64,000 nt of DNA from Aulostomus chinensis. Its lineage: Eukaryota > Chordata > Actinopteri > Syngnathiformes > Aulostomidae. A model generated the notes under the pieces. That model saw only the letters and a program-made list of their open reading frames with translations, was not told the DNA's origin and did not search any database. A program made the position numbers and the translations under genes. Location: positions 21,241,273-21,305,272 of the forward strand of contig JBBMOA010000014.1 in NCBI GenBank assembly GCA_037954235.1, given 5' to 3'. Of this stretch, positions 1 to 14,390 are shown in pieces; positions within the stretch are counted from its first letter, which is position 1, and each line of letters starts with the position of its first letter.

Positions 1-2628
1 AACAAACCAGCAGGTTAGTTTTCAGCAAAGGAACCTTTGAGACAGTTGCCAGCCAGGAGTCACACGGAGGCCAAGCCACATGACGCACGGAAAAGACGCC
101 TGTCGCCAATCAAAGGGAAAAGGCGCGAGGAATTGGAAGTAAAAAGTGAAACTACTGTTCTACAGTCAGTAGAAATTCACATTCATATTCTTCATTCAAT
201 TTGTAAAAGCAATTTTTCCGATCTTTATAACTGCCGTTTCACATTTCTAAATGATGCCAATTCATTCAATGCATTATAATCACTTCATTATTTACTTTAC
301 TGTTTGAATAAAATTGTCATTTCTACTAAGTATTTGAGGGTTATTGTGAATTTGTGAATGTTTTTATAATTCCTCTTTCGACCAGTAACACCTTCATCAT
401 GAAGCGGTTCTATACATGGACTGGTAGCTCCACTGGTCAACACAGGTCCGCTGTCACCTCCAGCAGCTGGGCAGGCCCGTCTGGGACAGCAGAAGTCCCC
501 TGCTTCATCGTGGGGCTACGTTGAGAGGAAGAAGAATCCCACAGGCTGCAGGTCTCAGGTGTCTCCAGAGGCATCGACAGAATTAAGAGCCGAGGGACGC
601 AGAGACTCACCAACTCTGAATTCTCACCCTTGTGCACTTCGCCTACATGTCGTTAATGCAGGATATGTTGATTCAAACTGTTCTGGATTAAACAGCAATA
701 TTCTCTCGCTCTCTGCCTGCCCACGCCCTGCTGTACTTCACTTGTCACATCAAAGACACTTCTGAAAGCCACAGAAGTTTCACTACTCACACACACACAC
801 ACACACACACAAAAACAAGGCAGATCAACAGGAGTCTCTCGATATGTTATCACATACAGTCCTACATCCTCTTTAGAGAGGAGATATATAGAAACAGCTG
901 GTGCAGAATGAGAAACAACAAGGCAGAGCAAGACAACACCCAAAGGACCGCAATCAACACTGATACCCCTGTGACCCCCCCACCCCCTCCCATGGAAACC
1001 GTTCTCAACGGTTTTCGGTAAATCTCAAGGTTGGTTTCTGCCCACATTGCCAAATCATGGTTCACCAACTAGAGTAGACCGATGTGGTTCCCGTCCACAG
1101 ACAACAACACACCTTCATGGCTGTAGTCCACACAGGTTCACCAGGACTGCCAGAGCAGCACCAAGTGCTGCCTGAACTCCAACCGCAGGAACCAGAGATT
1201 CAGTCTGAGAATGCACTCTTGACCCTGAGAGGCGACTGCAGCTGTGCCTCTCGGACTGGGAGATGCAAGTAGCTCTGGTGTACATCATTTTAGCACTATC
1301 TTCTATAACTCGGGCTGTCAAAAGTATCTCACAATTACTTGTTTTGCATTCAATCAAATGATCTCAAACATTTCAATTCCAAGGTTTTTTTAAACGCATG
1401 AATGAATCGATAGATTTAGAGTCAGCGTCATCTTCTGGTTTCCAGTGCCAGCCAAGGCGCATCACTGCCTGCTTCTGGTGGCTCGCAGCTTCTGATGACA
1501 TTAAACTTGGTCAGGGTCAAGGGCACGATTACCTCACTAACTGGCATTAACCAGTTCTTCTGACAACCCTTCCTAAAATATCAAGTATTCTCTTCAAACG
1601 CCTTGTTTTCTCTGACCAAGTACAAAACCCTAGAAACCTCACTGGTGTTTGTTCTGCTCCTCCCAGTGAGGAAGCGAACAGAGAACAACTGAAATAATCT
1701 TGAAAAGATTAAGCCACCCTGCAAACAGATGTGACAAACTACAAGTTCTGAGTCACTTGGGAAAAATCTCCTGAAAATACAGACAATTGCATGTTAATTT
1801 ATGTAAACTTTTACAAGTATGAAAGTGTCATTCTCGGGCAACAAAAATGGTCAGTTTTCTTTTCCTGAGATGAAATTGGGCACTAAGCAAATCTTAAAGA
1901 CTCCTCGAGTCCTGAAGTCAGAACAGTTCATGCATGAGGCGTCGGACCTGCACCGTCCTGGAAACAACTAGAGAATTCAATCTTTATTCATCAGCTCAGC
2001 GAGGACGTAGAGCCACAGCGGCTTGAAACCCAACACCCATCATGGCAGAGGATCGTGGGAAAACTGTGAGTTTTATCAGTCTTGCTTGTGTAGGTGTTAA
2101 ACCACAGGGCAAGCAAACTGCTGATATGCACAACATACACATAACGTCCTCTTACTGGAGACGACCCACTTGATCAGGGTGAAAACTTCGTTTCACACTC
2201 AACGCTGAGAAAAACTGCCTGCCTGACAATCCGTTTTTTCCTCTTTCTGTATACTGCACACACTCGCTCTCACACACACTCACACACACACTCACACTTC
2301 AGAAACCACAAACATGAGCTCCACCCTGTTTTAAAATAATCCATTACATGAGTAGCAATAATTCTAATGTCTAAAACAGGACATGATGCTGTGAATCATG
2401 CGGAATTGATTCTGATGAAAACTAGCAAGGTTATGTGCAACACTCTCGCTGCAGCTCTGACACTTCTGACGCTGCCTGATACCACAGCAGGTCCTAAGGG
2501 TGGCCGTGCATGTGTGCGTCTGGGAGGGTGAGAGGGGAGTCCAGCAAAGAAGAAAAGAGGGATAAATTAAAGGCATGAGGCGAAAGACACTGGCATTCAC
2601 CCACTGCACATGGCCACCAAGCCTCGGG

Positions 2629-2666
<38 letters not shown>

Positions 2667-4394
2667 CACACACACACACAAACACACACACTGACAGAGA
2701 GAGGAAGCAAGTTAGGGTGTGTCTGCAAACAAGAGACCAAACAAACCACACTTCATCATTCTTACAACAAACACCGGAGCAGTAGCAGCACAAAGCTGGA
2801 GTGTCAAGCATCTGCAGTGCACCTGGCAGGGTCAGAGGTCAGCCGGGCAACTCAGGCTCTACTCAGGATCTTCTGGACTACAGTGTCAGCTGATTTTTAG
2901 AGGAATAGATCACCATGGCAACATATGCTACAGACCTAACCTGCTCCAACAGGCCAGGAGCAAAAACACAAGGTCAAAATACACACCAGCTCCGCCCACT
3001 GACCAATCACATCTCATTCCTCCACAGATAATATGACATCTGTGCAAGAACCATGAGGCTTGGCACCGATCTAACACCCCCACCAGCACCTCCATGAACG
3101 ATACTGGTGAATACGCTTCCAGAGAGGGAATTATTGATGTAAAAGGGAACGAGACTGGACCTGAGGCTCAAACTGCGCTTCCTCACAGCTGGAACATTCA
3201 GGAACTACCATCAAAACTGTGTTTGATTAGTAATCAACACTGCCGCTGAAACAAAATACTGACATTACCAATGCAACATGTGACATCATCTGCACCACCC
3301 ATTCTTGTACTGTTGATCAGAGGTGATTCTCCTCAGATCCACCAGTGCCAATCAACAGTGACATCAACAGTCCAGTAATTTACACAAACCCAGTCAGCTT
3401 AAACCCTCCTTCCTGCATCACAGCAGAAACACACTTCTCCCACTTCCTGGCAGGAACTGCTGAGTGGCCGCCTTACAAGGGCGGCGCAATACCAGCAACA
3501 ACAGCCATAGTTTAGGTGGTGGAAATGAGGAGCAGGGAATTCTGGGAGAAAGGTGTTCATAATGAATGTCACCACTCCATCACGGATTGAGTCGTGCTGT
3601 CCAAAAGCAATGTTTTGCCACATAATCTTTACCTCCCACCCTGAAGCAGTGATCCATCCGCTTGGAACACGTTCTAATCTGATGGCAACTGTAGTTTACT
3701 GAACCGACGTGCATGTGAGGCAGAAACTAATTATGTGTTCCAAAATAAACCATCTAGTGTGAAGGTGAGACACTGAGGTCTAATATTCACTCAGGCTAAA
3801 TATCTTTGTCTCACAAGCAATGAGACTGTGGTGACCACGAAGCGCAGATCCGAACCAAAGACGATGGAGAGCCTGACGTGATCCACGTTCGCTATCGGGG
3901 AAGATGAAACCAACCCGTCTTTAGGAAATGGAGAACCCATAAATTTGGTTAGTTTTATTTCTTATTTTTCCACATTTTTTTCCTGTTCATTTTTAGCATT
4001 TTGTTCTTACTTTGGTTATCAAATGAGGCGATCATTAGACTTCATGTAAAGTTCTCACCCTGCATTAGAACATAGAGCAGCTAAAGTCTGATGGCATCGT
4101 GGTCACGCCCCCCGTGGCCTTTTAGGTCTCTCATAGCGGATCATGTCTTGTTTGTCCTGTTGTTGTGATGAGAGCGTTGTCATCACGTTGTTAGGGTGTG
4201 ATGCCGTCAGTCTGACTGCTGTAAATATATAAATACTCTGGCATGACCTGGGGCATATAATAATGATGTCATCGCCCTCAGCTCCAGACCTCATATGTGC
4301 CTGTTCACAGCAAAATTCTGCCCCCCAATTCCATTTGCTGTTTCCTTCTCTTATTCCGCTCTCGCGGCTCTGAAACAAGCAGAGTGACGCTCAC
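1..4394. other. probable last intron of eps15l1; no exon seen
   Basis: No DPF-containing or UIM-like exon was recognised on the minus strand, and no gene on the plus strand. It holds (CA)n runs at about 786-811, 2,262-2,298 and 2,632-2,690. Otherwise it is unique, AT-moderate sequence. Confidence 0.5.
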
Positions 4395-4488
4395 CACTGG
4401 GTGGCTTGGGCCTTGGAGGAACACTTTTTTTTGGTGGCAGGGCTGGAGTGTCATTCTTCCTGCTGAATGGATCGTCCACAAACACAGA
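4395..4488 (-). CDS. eps15l1: eps15l1 exon 23 (SH3 ligand, last exon seen)
   Basis: Thirty-one codons plus one base (790-820) with VDDPFSRKNDTPALPPKK and PPRPKPPS. The donor AGTG|GTGAGCG shows the gene continues toward the left. No downstream exon was found between 1 and 4,394. Confidence 0.92.
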
Positions 4489-7405
4489 CTGGAAAGAAGG
4501 AGGAAAGATAGGTGGATTATCGAGAAGCAGAACAGGTAAATATAGAAATATGGACGAGCTGTTGTACCTTCTGGTAGTCTGGCAGCCAGCTGACCCGGCC
4601 TTCAAAAGGATCTCTAGGCTTTGACATGTGGCTGAAATCTGCAAATCCAGCGGAGCTGTTACTGCTACTGCTGAATGAGCCGCTGCCAAACGGGTCCAAT
4701 GTGCCAAACAGGTCTGAAATCACAGTCATGATAACTTGATGAGAGGAACACTGAGACCGATGTCACCCAAGATGTCTGGCCGGATCGACAATGGCGTGGT
4801 GACTATGTTACAAGGCATCCCAAGATGGAGGATTCAAATGGCCTGCTAATTCAAAAAAAAAATAAAAATAAATCTTTAGATTAGGTTAGAGTCAACTTTA
4901 TTGTCATTGCACAGGTCACAGGTACAAGGCAACCATATGCAGGTTGCTTCTCCTGTATGATGACAAAATGATGAGTTCAAAATGTGTCTTTGACACCAAC
5001 AACAAATACTGGGTCTGGAGGTGTTGACTTGGTAACAGGGTTACACGTACTGGGCAGAGACTGGGTGTCTAAAATCACCTGCAAATGTGTGGCAGTAAAA
5101 GCCACACATCTGTAAACCAATTATTTTATTGGGTTTACTTACCAGAAGGTTTTTTTCCCTCAGAACAACTATGTATGATATTACCCAACACCCCAGTAAG
5201 ACAGATGGGACACAATCAAAAAAGTTACAATGGCTTTTATGCAATGGATGAGTTAGTTTGGGTGCTGAAGTTTCAAAATAGTTCACATCAGCAGCATCAC
5301 TAAGCACCAGGCTCTGCTAGTCTCTAAATATGAAGCAACAACACAAACTAACCAAAGTCCCTGCCACTGTTAGGAAGCTGTAACAGCAACGCTTGAGAGA
5401 TCTCTGTTCCGCGTCTACTGAGGAATTACAAAGATACTAAAAAAACACGAAATGTGTTTGAGTTAAAGGTTCAGGATTCTGAGCAGTAACTGTCGTCTCA
5501 GATACCATCATCAGAAGCACAACAGCAATTTAATTTTCGTATTTATCGGCCATTCATTTAATAGCCATGCTAAACCAACATACTATAGTAACCGTAGCCA
5601 GAGCAAACACCGGTCCCAGTCAGATGACAGGCTCCAGTTGCTCCAAGCACTGTGGCATTCCAGCTGACCTCGCTCTGAGAAGATAAACATCCTCAAGAAA
5701 ATGAAAGCGCTTGGCTTGTGCTTGACTTTCAATGCATGGACAGACAGCCGACAATTATTAGAGAAGATTAAGCCAGAAAAATAAAAACAGAACTGCAAAC
5801 AGGCTGTGAAAACTGAAGGACATGAAGTAAATCCATGCCAACCTCGGACTTGGGGCATGTCAGCCAGTATAGAAACCCATTTCCCCACTTGGTGCGTGCT
5901 GCATTGTGGGTGTTAATTTGTTTATCCGTAGCTTTGTTATTGCTGGTAATGTAAAGAATGTGAATACAACACTGCTGGAGCACTGTTTGTTTGGTGCCCT
6001 GAGCAACTGCTCAATCGGCTTCATGTTATTGGAGGTACCTCCTTCAGGCCAATAGATGGAGTCTAGTAACATCAGCAAAGATGCACAATGCTGATGAGTT
6101 GATTCATGAGATTCTGGCGTCCTGATTCATCACTAACAGAACACATGAGGAGAAAGAAATTACAACACTGTTCTGTCTAGATGTCACTGTCTCCTTCAAA
6201 TTAAATATTGTGACTGGCTACTGATCCGGTTCTGAAGGTGATCCACCACCAGTCTTCTCTACCTGATGAGATTCAGCTACAGACAGGAAGACAACGACCA
6301 CTGATCCACATCACCGGGATCTACAGCAACAACACCAGGATGTGATTCAGACTAGATCAGTGTGTTCCGATGTTCCTGGAGAGAGAGAAGCTGATCGGAA
6401 CCGACGGGTGAACTACCAGAATGCAGCAGATGTTCAGGACGGCTCCAAGAACCTTGGGATCCCTCAGGCTAGTGGAACCAAGAGGAGGCTGAAGGAGGTT
6501 GGCCACAGCCAAACACCTACACAGATTCAGGAGGTCCTGAGAGGTCCGTTCAGGGGGAGGAACCTGGTCCAGTCATCAGCACATAGCCCTGCCAGCCACC
6601 AGATCCCTGCTGGGATAATCAGCTGCCAAAGGAGGAGATGGAGGGCCCTGGTACCAGGACCAGGAAGCTCCTCACCCGGCAGGGAGGGTTCCACCCCAAG
6701 TCCAGCTCCCTGAGACTGGACACGAAGAGACACAAGGAGGCCCAGGACTGGTGGGAGTTAGAGTCACGGGCCAAGACCAGACCACCAGACTACATCAGGA
6801 AGATGACCCCCAAAGATGAACTGCTGAGTGAAAACCTCAGGTAGCAGGAACCTGAAGTGGAAGTGGAGGAGGAACCATCATGGAGGGACGAGCCCCTGCA
6901 GGGCTGGAAACATTCCATGTAGAACAAGAGTTTGATATCAAGAATCCTGGACTGGGGACACCACAGAGGCTGCACTCATGGCAGCACAGGACCAGGACCA
7001 GATGGGTAGAGGTTGGCTGGAGGAAAGCAACTCAGCTAGGTGTTGTGGAACTTCCAGATCTAGACTGACCAACTGGTACTAACTAACCAAACGGACCTGG
7101 TGCTGATGGACCACCAGCAGAAGAAGATGGTGGTGATAGATGGAGCATCCAAGAGAAAGCAGCACCAGAAGAACAAGTACCAGGAGCTGGACAGATACCA
7201 GGACCTGGAGAGCTACCAGGAGCTGGGACCCCCGAACTGGGAGAGTGACTGCAGTACAACACCTGAGGTCTCTGTCCAGAAGAGCTCAGTCCTAGGAACC
7301 ACTTAGACTCAGGACCCTCAGACTCCCAGACCTCTGGCAGACTGGACACCACCAATATCCCCAAAGGGTGTGGGGAGGAAGATCTCTCACACTCTCACAC
7401 TCACA

Positions 7406-7463
<58 letters not shown>

Positions 7464-10400
7464 ATTGTTCTGTTGATCGGTGGCTCTATAAGTGGATGTA
7501 GTGGATTTGTGATACTGACAACCTGCAACAACCCCTTAGTTGCCCCCCACAGAGGTAAACAAAGTTTTCTGAATCTGAGTCTGAATGTCGCACACAAGAC
7601 ACTGAAGAGGTGTGAGAGTGTCGTCGTACCTGGCCCTTTGGGTTTTGGGTTGCCTGAAGAGAATGGGTCGCTGCTTGTGAAGTGACTCGTTTGCTGCAGG
7701 AGGCAGAAAAAGAAATTACTTTTTACATGCATTTTTCTCGACAGCATTTCTAGAAACAAAAGCACAGCTTGGAGAGGAGTTGACACGACTACAAGCACTG
7801 GGACCCCACCACTTAACAGGCGATCACATCACAATTCTATGTTCGGGCCTTCAATCAATCAACACATACCTTGGAAGGTAATGTGGCACTTTTACTGAAG
7901 GGGTCTGTTGTGGAAAAGGGATCCATCTTTGTAGTCTTCTTGAAGAAATCTTCTGATGAAGCTTTAAATGGATCAGATTCTTTGAATGGGTCTCCCCCAA
8001 AAGGATCTGCAGCAGAAATGATTAACAATGTCAGGATGTGTGTTACCTCCTCAACACCCCACTCTTTAAAACCCGCTTTGAAGAAACACTCTCCTTGAAA
8101 TATCATTTGAGTGTGAGTTTCAATAAAGCTACATAACCCCTTAAAAGCTCCTGCGGTGTGTCCACACCTAACAGGAAAGGTTTTTTTGTGGTAGGTCAGT
8201 GCTCATACACTGTCAATAGGATGACCCGAAACACAACATCATATTTGGAGGCAAATTTACGTCTATCATGTCTTCACGCAACAACAAAACATTCAACTTC
8301 AGCGACCACTTTGGCTTGCAACAGCCAACCAGCATTGATTGGCTGAAGACAAAGACACCCCTCAACCAGCTCAACAACGACGACTCACCCAGCTGTGTGT
8401 ACCTCTTCAGGATGTCGAGCACCGAGCGGAGGACGGACGCGATCAGCATCGCGAGACGCCTCTGAAATCTCGGAACTTCGTACTGCAGGTACAAAGCAGC
8501 CATGACGGTGACATTCTCTAAGAGAACGGCAGGCCGCATTCTGAATACGGGCCGAGATGCTGGGAGCAAGCGTGGTAGGTATCTACACGACAAGCCCCTC
8601 CCCTCCATCCTGTCACCTTCTGACCTTTGTGTGTATGGAAATATTTTCCATTCCAATGGCACACCACCAAAAGGGGGACAGTGCAGGCTTGCCAGAGAAG
8701 TTTCAGAGAGTGATGCAGGACATGGAAGCAGGGGCAGACATCTCAACGTCGATTTGTGGGTGTAAAAGCAACAGACATGGAGCTCCAATAAAGTCCCCGC
8801 TCCCTGGCACTTTCACGGTTACTTGGAGAAGGAGAGGATCTTGATCCTCGAGACCAAAGGAGAACTGTCTAAAATGACTATGCTACCATTCTACCCTGAA
8901 AAAAACAGACGAGTTGCTTGGAGGAGGAGCAGGTTGGTCAGGGAGAAGCCCCAACATCAGATCCACATCGCACATCTTGTGGTTCTACGTTTCACTGGGA
9001 GGAGTAAAAGGAAAAGCTTTGTAGAGCGAAGGGGCTTGTTCCTCTTCTTTGTTGTTTGATCATTCCAGTGTGTCATTACCAGGGATGTCTGAAAGGTTCC
9101 TTCAGGGCTTCATCACCTCCAGCTGGACATCTTATTTCTGAGTTCTCATGAGGTATAAAACAACAGGGGCTCTGATTCCTGATGCAGCCACTTGAAGTCA
9201 CCAGGCTCATAACAGAAATACTTGTGATAAACTGACAAGCCCTTGCAGATAAACAGAAGGCTCAGAACCACCTGTGTTTCCATTTATGTGGTTGTGACTA
9301 ATAATGCAGAACTACAGGAGGAGGTGGGAGAGTAACTGAGCGAGTGACTGAACGAGTCTTCTCTGTTGGCAAAGGGAGAGGACAGCAGTGAGAGGACAGT
9401 TGCTCAACCACATCTCTCCCACCACAGTCGCTCTTCACCGGGCGATGCTGTTTCTTTATTTTCTTTGGAGTTCTACATCTGCTGGACTCCACCAGCTGAA
9501 CGACTGTAACAGGCTGAACTGGGGATTCTGATTTCCTGCTCTGAAACGAGACTGAGCCTGTAGCCGAGTGGTGCCTACAGTGGCTTAAACGCTTCTGGAC
9601 ACGGGTTCCCTGTCAGGAATTGGGCGGTAACCTGAACTCCTTACATGCATCACCAACCACCAATGTTACAATTTTGAAAATTGAATTAATCAGCCTGCAG
9701 AAGGTGACAGCGGGTTGGGGGTTGGGGGTGGTTGGAGCTGGTCTCCAGTGCTTTCTGCACTGGACCAGTGCGCTCACCAGTGCACTGCAGCCCATGCTGC
9801 TCTGCTCTTGCTCACCTGATCCTGAGAGTCTCCCACATTACTACTGTGAGTGATTCAATCAGGAGGAGCTGATACTCCGGGAGCCGGCGGTGTGTGTGTC
9901 ACCTCTCAGCTTCCTCGGTCCCCGGGGTCAACGGGGTCGTTGACAGGCTCACTACTCCAGAGGAACATTCTTAGAACCCAACTTTAGAACCATTCAAACA
10001 TACTGCATCAGTGACAAGTTTACTTCTGTCAACTGCATGTAGAACATCGCTAGCTGAACCACGTTCTGAGTTCTGCTCCTTCAGAACTCTTCAGAGACTA
10101 TAACTGAACCACAACAGAGAACATAGAACATCCAGGAACACACACTACACCGTGGATCCAATTACAAACTAACACAAATTTCTCAACATTTCGGCTCTCT
10201 GACCAAGCATCAAGCCAGATACTTGGTTTCACCTGCTGTTGTTTGCTCATGATTGGGGACTCGGGCGGTTGGATAACTGAGCAGCGTGGCTCAGAGGCAG
10301 AGAGGCCGTAACCAAGGGGTCGCTGGTTCAAACCCCACTTCCCCCTGTGACCATGTCCAAGCATCCTTGAGCAAGATACTGAGCCCCTAATTGCTCCTGA

Positions 10401-13400
10401 GTTGGCCAGCGCCTTGCATGGCTGTTCCTCCATCCGCGCGCGTGTGTGTGTGTGTGTGTGTGTGTGAATGAGATGACAAGCACTTTGAGTGCTGCTTAGG
10501 TTGAAATTGGCTGACAGTCCATTTACCATAATTGATGAGTCTCTCTAAGCAGCAGTGATGGGAGGGAGAAGGGGGCTGACAGGGTTCATGTTTGCATGTT
10601 TTTTGTTTTGTCCTGTTTTTTCTGGAAAGTTTTGTTCAGCTGAATTCAAGTCATCAAAGTAGACCGAGACTGGGGTGTCAGTCTGGCAGGGAGACACCAC
10701 GTGGATGTAGGGTGTGCCAGAAAAAACAAGCATATTGTTTGAAGAGAAACTGGGCTCTGACAGTAAGTTCAAGTTTGAAAATACTTTCTTGGAGTGTGAA
10801 TGGTTTGTTCAATTTGATTAAAAGAAGGAAATGTCAACTCTTACAATGTGGCATTTCTCCAGGCGGAAGATTTGATAAAAAAAAAAAAGGAAGCAATCAA
10901 ACTTAAAGGCCGCTGGGTGGGTCAGATTTTTGTCTTTCATCAAGGAGACAATGCACCATAGGAATTGGATTTTGTATTTTTGAGCAACATATCGGCTTTT
11001 AGGATGCATGTTCATGTCAATGCTAATATCAACTTGGGGGTTAATGTTCTGTTTTTATGAAAGAATAAGCATTTTGACCTTCCTTAGTCATATTATTCTT
11101 CGTAAATGGAAAGAAAACTACAGTGAAATTAAGTGTGCTGGCAGCGTGTCTATTAAAGTGTGGGAAACTTTGTGGAGAGGATGATTTCCATCACTGATCT
11201 GAGAACTGAAACCCATCAATATCACTGAAGAAGGAAGTGGGACAGAAGTCGCTGTTCCACCCATCGCTAACACAACACAATGCTGACTCCACAGTGGTTG
11301 TGGCTGTAATTTCAGGGCTCAGAAACCTTTTACCAGGCATGTCGATTGGTATCATTAAGTTTAAGCATTCATCCCCTCAGGGTGACAGAGCAATGGCCAT
11401 CACAACACAAAAAAGAAAAACGCACTTTTCAGGGAAAATATGCTTTTAGGACATAACTGGATTTTATATTTGAAGTATGTTGAAATGTTTAGTCTTCCAG
11501 CTTCTTGTTTTGTTAATTTGATCCCTGATTAACTTTCACAAAGGTCTGTTTAGTTGAGCAGTGGGTGTGTGTCACAGCTCAAACATCATTTTATTCAGAC
11601 TTTGGTTTTTTTTAACTTGATTCATCCTAAACATTTGACGAGCAAAGATCCACGTGTTGCTTTGTAGAAAATATGTTTGCAGCCAAACGGCAAAATTCTG
11701 AATGAAACCATGCATGAATACACACACATACGCGTGCGCACACACACGCCCTTGTCAAATATCTGTGGGACTACAGCAATCACCACTAGAAGAGTTCATG
11801 CTGGTGTCACACTGCCATTGATTCTGCTCTTTGACATATTGACGTGACGAGAGTTACAAAAACTCTGTCATTGCTGTTGTTCATAGCCAAAATCCCTTCA
11901 TGCAGCCATGGGCTCACGAGATGATGTGACAGCCATGGCTCTGTTCCCTGAGTAAATACCTGTAGACGCCGATGGCTGCTTTGCAAAGGGGTCATTTTGG
12001 AAAGGGTCACCTACAGGATAGGAGTGAAGCAGAGAGGGAGATGCAGGGAGGAAACACAGAGAGGAAGAAGACAATGAAGACAGTCAGAGAGCAACAAAAT
12101 CTTGAAGCAAATAAGCTATTAAGAAGCTGAAAGAGGAGGAGAGAGGAGAGGACAAGACACAAATCCAGGAGAGGAGTAAATATCCTAAGGAGACGAGGCA
12201 GATGGGCAGAGAAAAACAGCATGAGAACCTTTGAATGGGTCTGTTTTGAAGGGGTCTTCAGAGTGGAAGGGGTCAGTGTGGAGCTCCTGAGGTTGGCTGT
12301 TGAACACAGATGGCTTCACTTTGAAAGGATCCTCCTGTACCAAGAAAAAGACAAGGACAGAAAATCATGAACTGGATGGAGAAATGTTTAAAGTGGTCAT
12401 CTCCTTTTCACACGTAGAACTGTATCAAGTGGAGGCCGCCTGCAGGGTCTCACACTCTGACACAGGAGAACATCATCGAGCAGACACACCACCGAGGTGC
12501 AGCTGCGCACTTAAGCTCTCCAGGGAGGAGCTCCATACCTGGGCTTGGGTAAATTAACTTGCTTTATTTTATGTGTATTTATGTGGTTTTATAAAAAGGG
12601 TTTTAAAATTTTATTACACACACACACACACACACAAAAACAATCTCACAAATCGATGGAAGCAAAGCAAAGTGCTGGCCTAATCACCAAGAACAATTTG
12701 TGGTTCAGCATGTTGCCCAAGGACACTTCTACATGAGGTGAGGATCAAACCAACAACCCTGCCATTAGTGGGTAACTCTCACAGCTCCTTTATAATCAGG
12801 GCTCAGAATTCCTTCGAAGAGTCAAATTCAATACTTTCAAGGTACCGAAACCAAAAAGGTTCCTCCTCTCCACAGCTCAACTGCTCCTGACGCTGACAGA
12901 AGCCCCACAGAGGTCAAGGTGCATCACCACTTCACCAGCTGCTCACCTGCACCTCCATCCTAATGGCCTGACCGACTCACTTCTGCCTGACGACAACAAA
13001 TCAACAACATGACAGATCGTCTCAATTCGAATATGACAAGATACACGTGGAACACCAGATGACGACATTCCAAGACAGGAATGAGGCGGCCCGGTGGAGC
13101 AGTGGTCCTCACTGTGGCCCCCCAGCAAGAAGGTTGTGGGTGGAGCCCCGGCCGCAGCACGGGGTCTTTCTGAGTCTCCATGTTGTCCCTGTTTCTGCTG
13201 GGTTCTCTCTGGTACTCCAGCTTCCTCCACAGTCCAAAGACATCAAGAGGGACCAGGTTAATCAAGACTCTAAATTGACTGTAGGTGTGGCTGGGAGAGC
13301 CAATGGTTGTCTGTCTATATGTGTTGGCCCTGCCATGGACTGGTGACCTGTCCAGGGGGAAGGCTGCTGGGATAGGCTCCACCCTCACCACCCTGAACAG

Positions 13401-14237
13401 GAGAAGAGGGAGAACATGGATGGATGGAGGGATGATGATGATGATGGATGGATAGATGATGATGATGATGATGATGATGGATGGATGGATGATGATGATG
13501 GATGGATGATGATGATGGATGATGGATGGGTGATGGATGATGATGGATGGATGATGATGATGGATGATGGATGGGTGATGGATGATGATGGATGGATGAT
13601 GATGATGGATGATGGATGGGTGATGGATGATGATGGATGGATGATGATGATGATGGATGGATGGAGGGATGATGATGATGATGGATGGATAGATGATGAT
13701 GATGATGATGATGATGGATGGATGGATGATGATGATGGATGGATGATGATGATGGATGATGGATGGGTGATGGATGATGATGGATGGATGATGATGATGG
13801 ATGATGGATGGGTGATGGATGATGATGGATGGATGATGATGATGGATGATGGATGGGTGATGGATGATGATGGATGGATGATGATGATGATGGATGGATG
13901 TGTGGATGGAGATGATGATGATGGATGGATGTGTGGATGGAGATGATGATGATGGATGATGATGATGATGGATGATGATGATGATGGATGTGTGGATGGA
14001 GATGATGATGGATGTGTGGATGGAGATGATGATGGATGGATGATGGATGATGATGATGATGATGATGGATGTGTGGATGGAGATGATGATGATGATGGAT
14101 GATGATGATGATGATGGATGTGTGGATGGAGATGATGATGGATGATGATGATGATGATGGATGTGTGGATGGAGATGATGATGGATGATGATGATGATGA
14201 TGATGATGATGGATGATGATGATGATTGATGGATGTG

Positions 14238-14272
<35 letters not shown>

Positions 14273-14357
14273 TGTGTGGATGGATGATGATGATGATGAT
14301 GATGGATGGATGGATGATGATGATGATGGATGATGATGATGGATGGGTGATGATGGA

Positions 14358-14390
<33 letters not shown>

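Noticed and set aside
10281..10340. Possible tRNA gene (box A and box B present)
   Set aside because: The cloverleaf cannot be completed and the sequence continues into a SINE body, so it is a tRNA-derived retroposon head.
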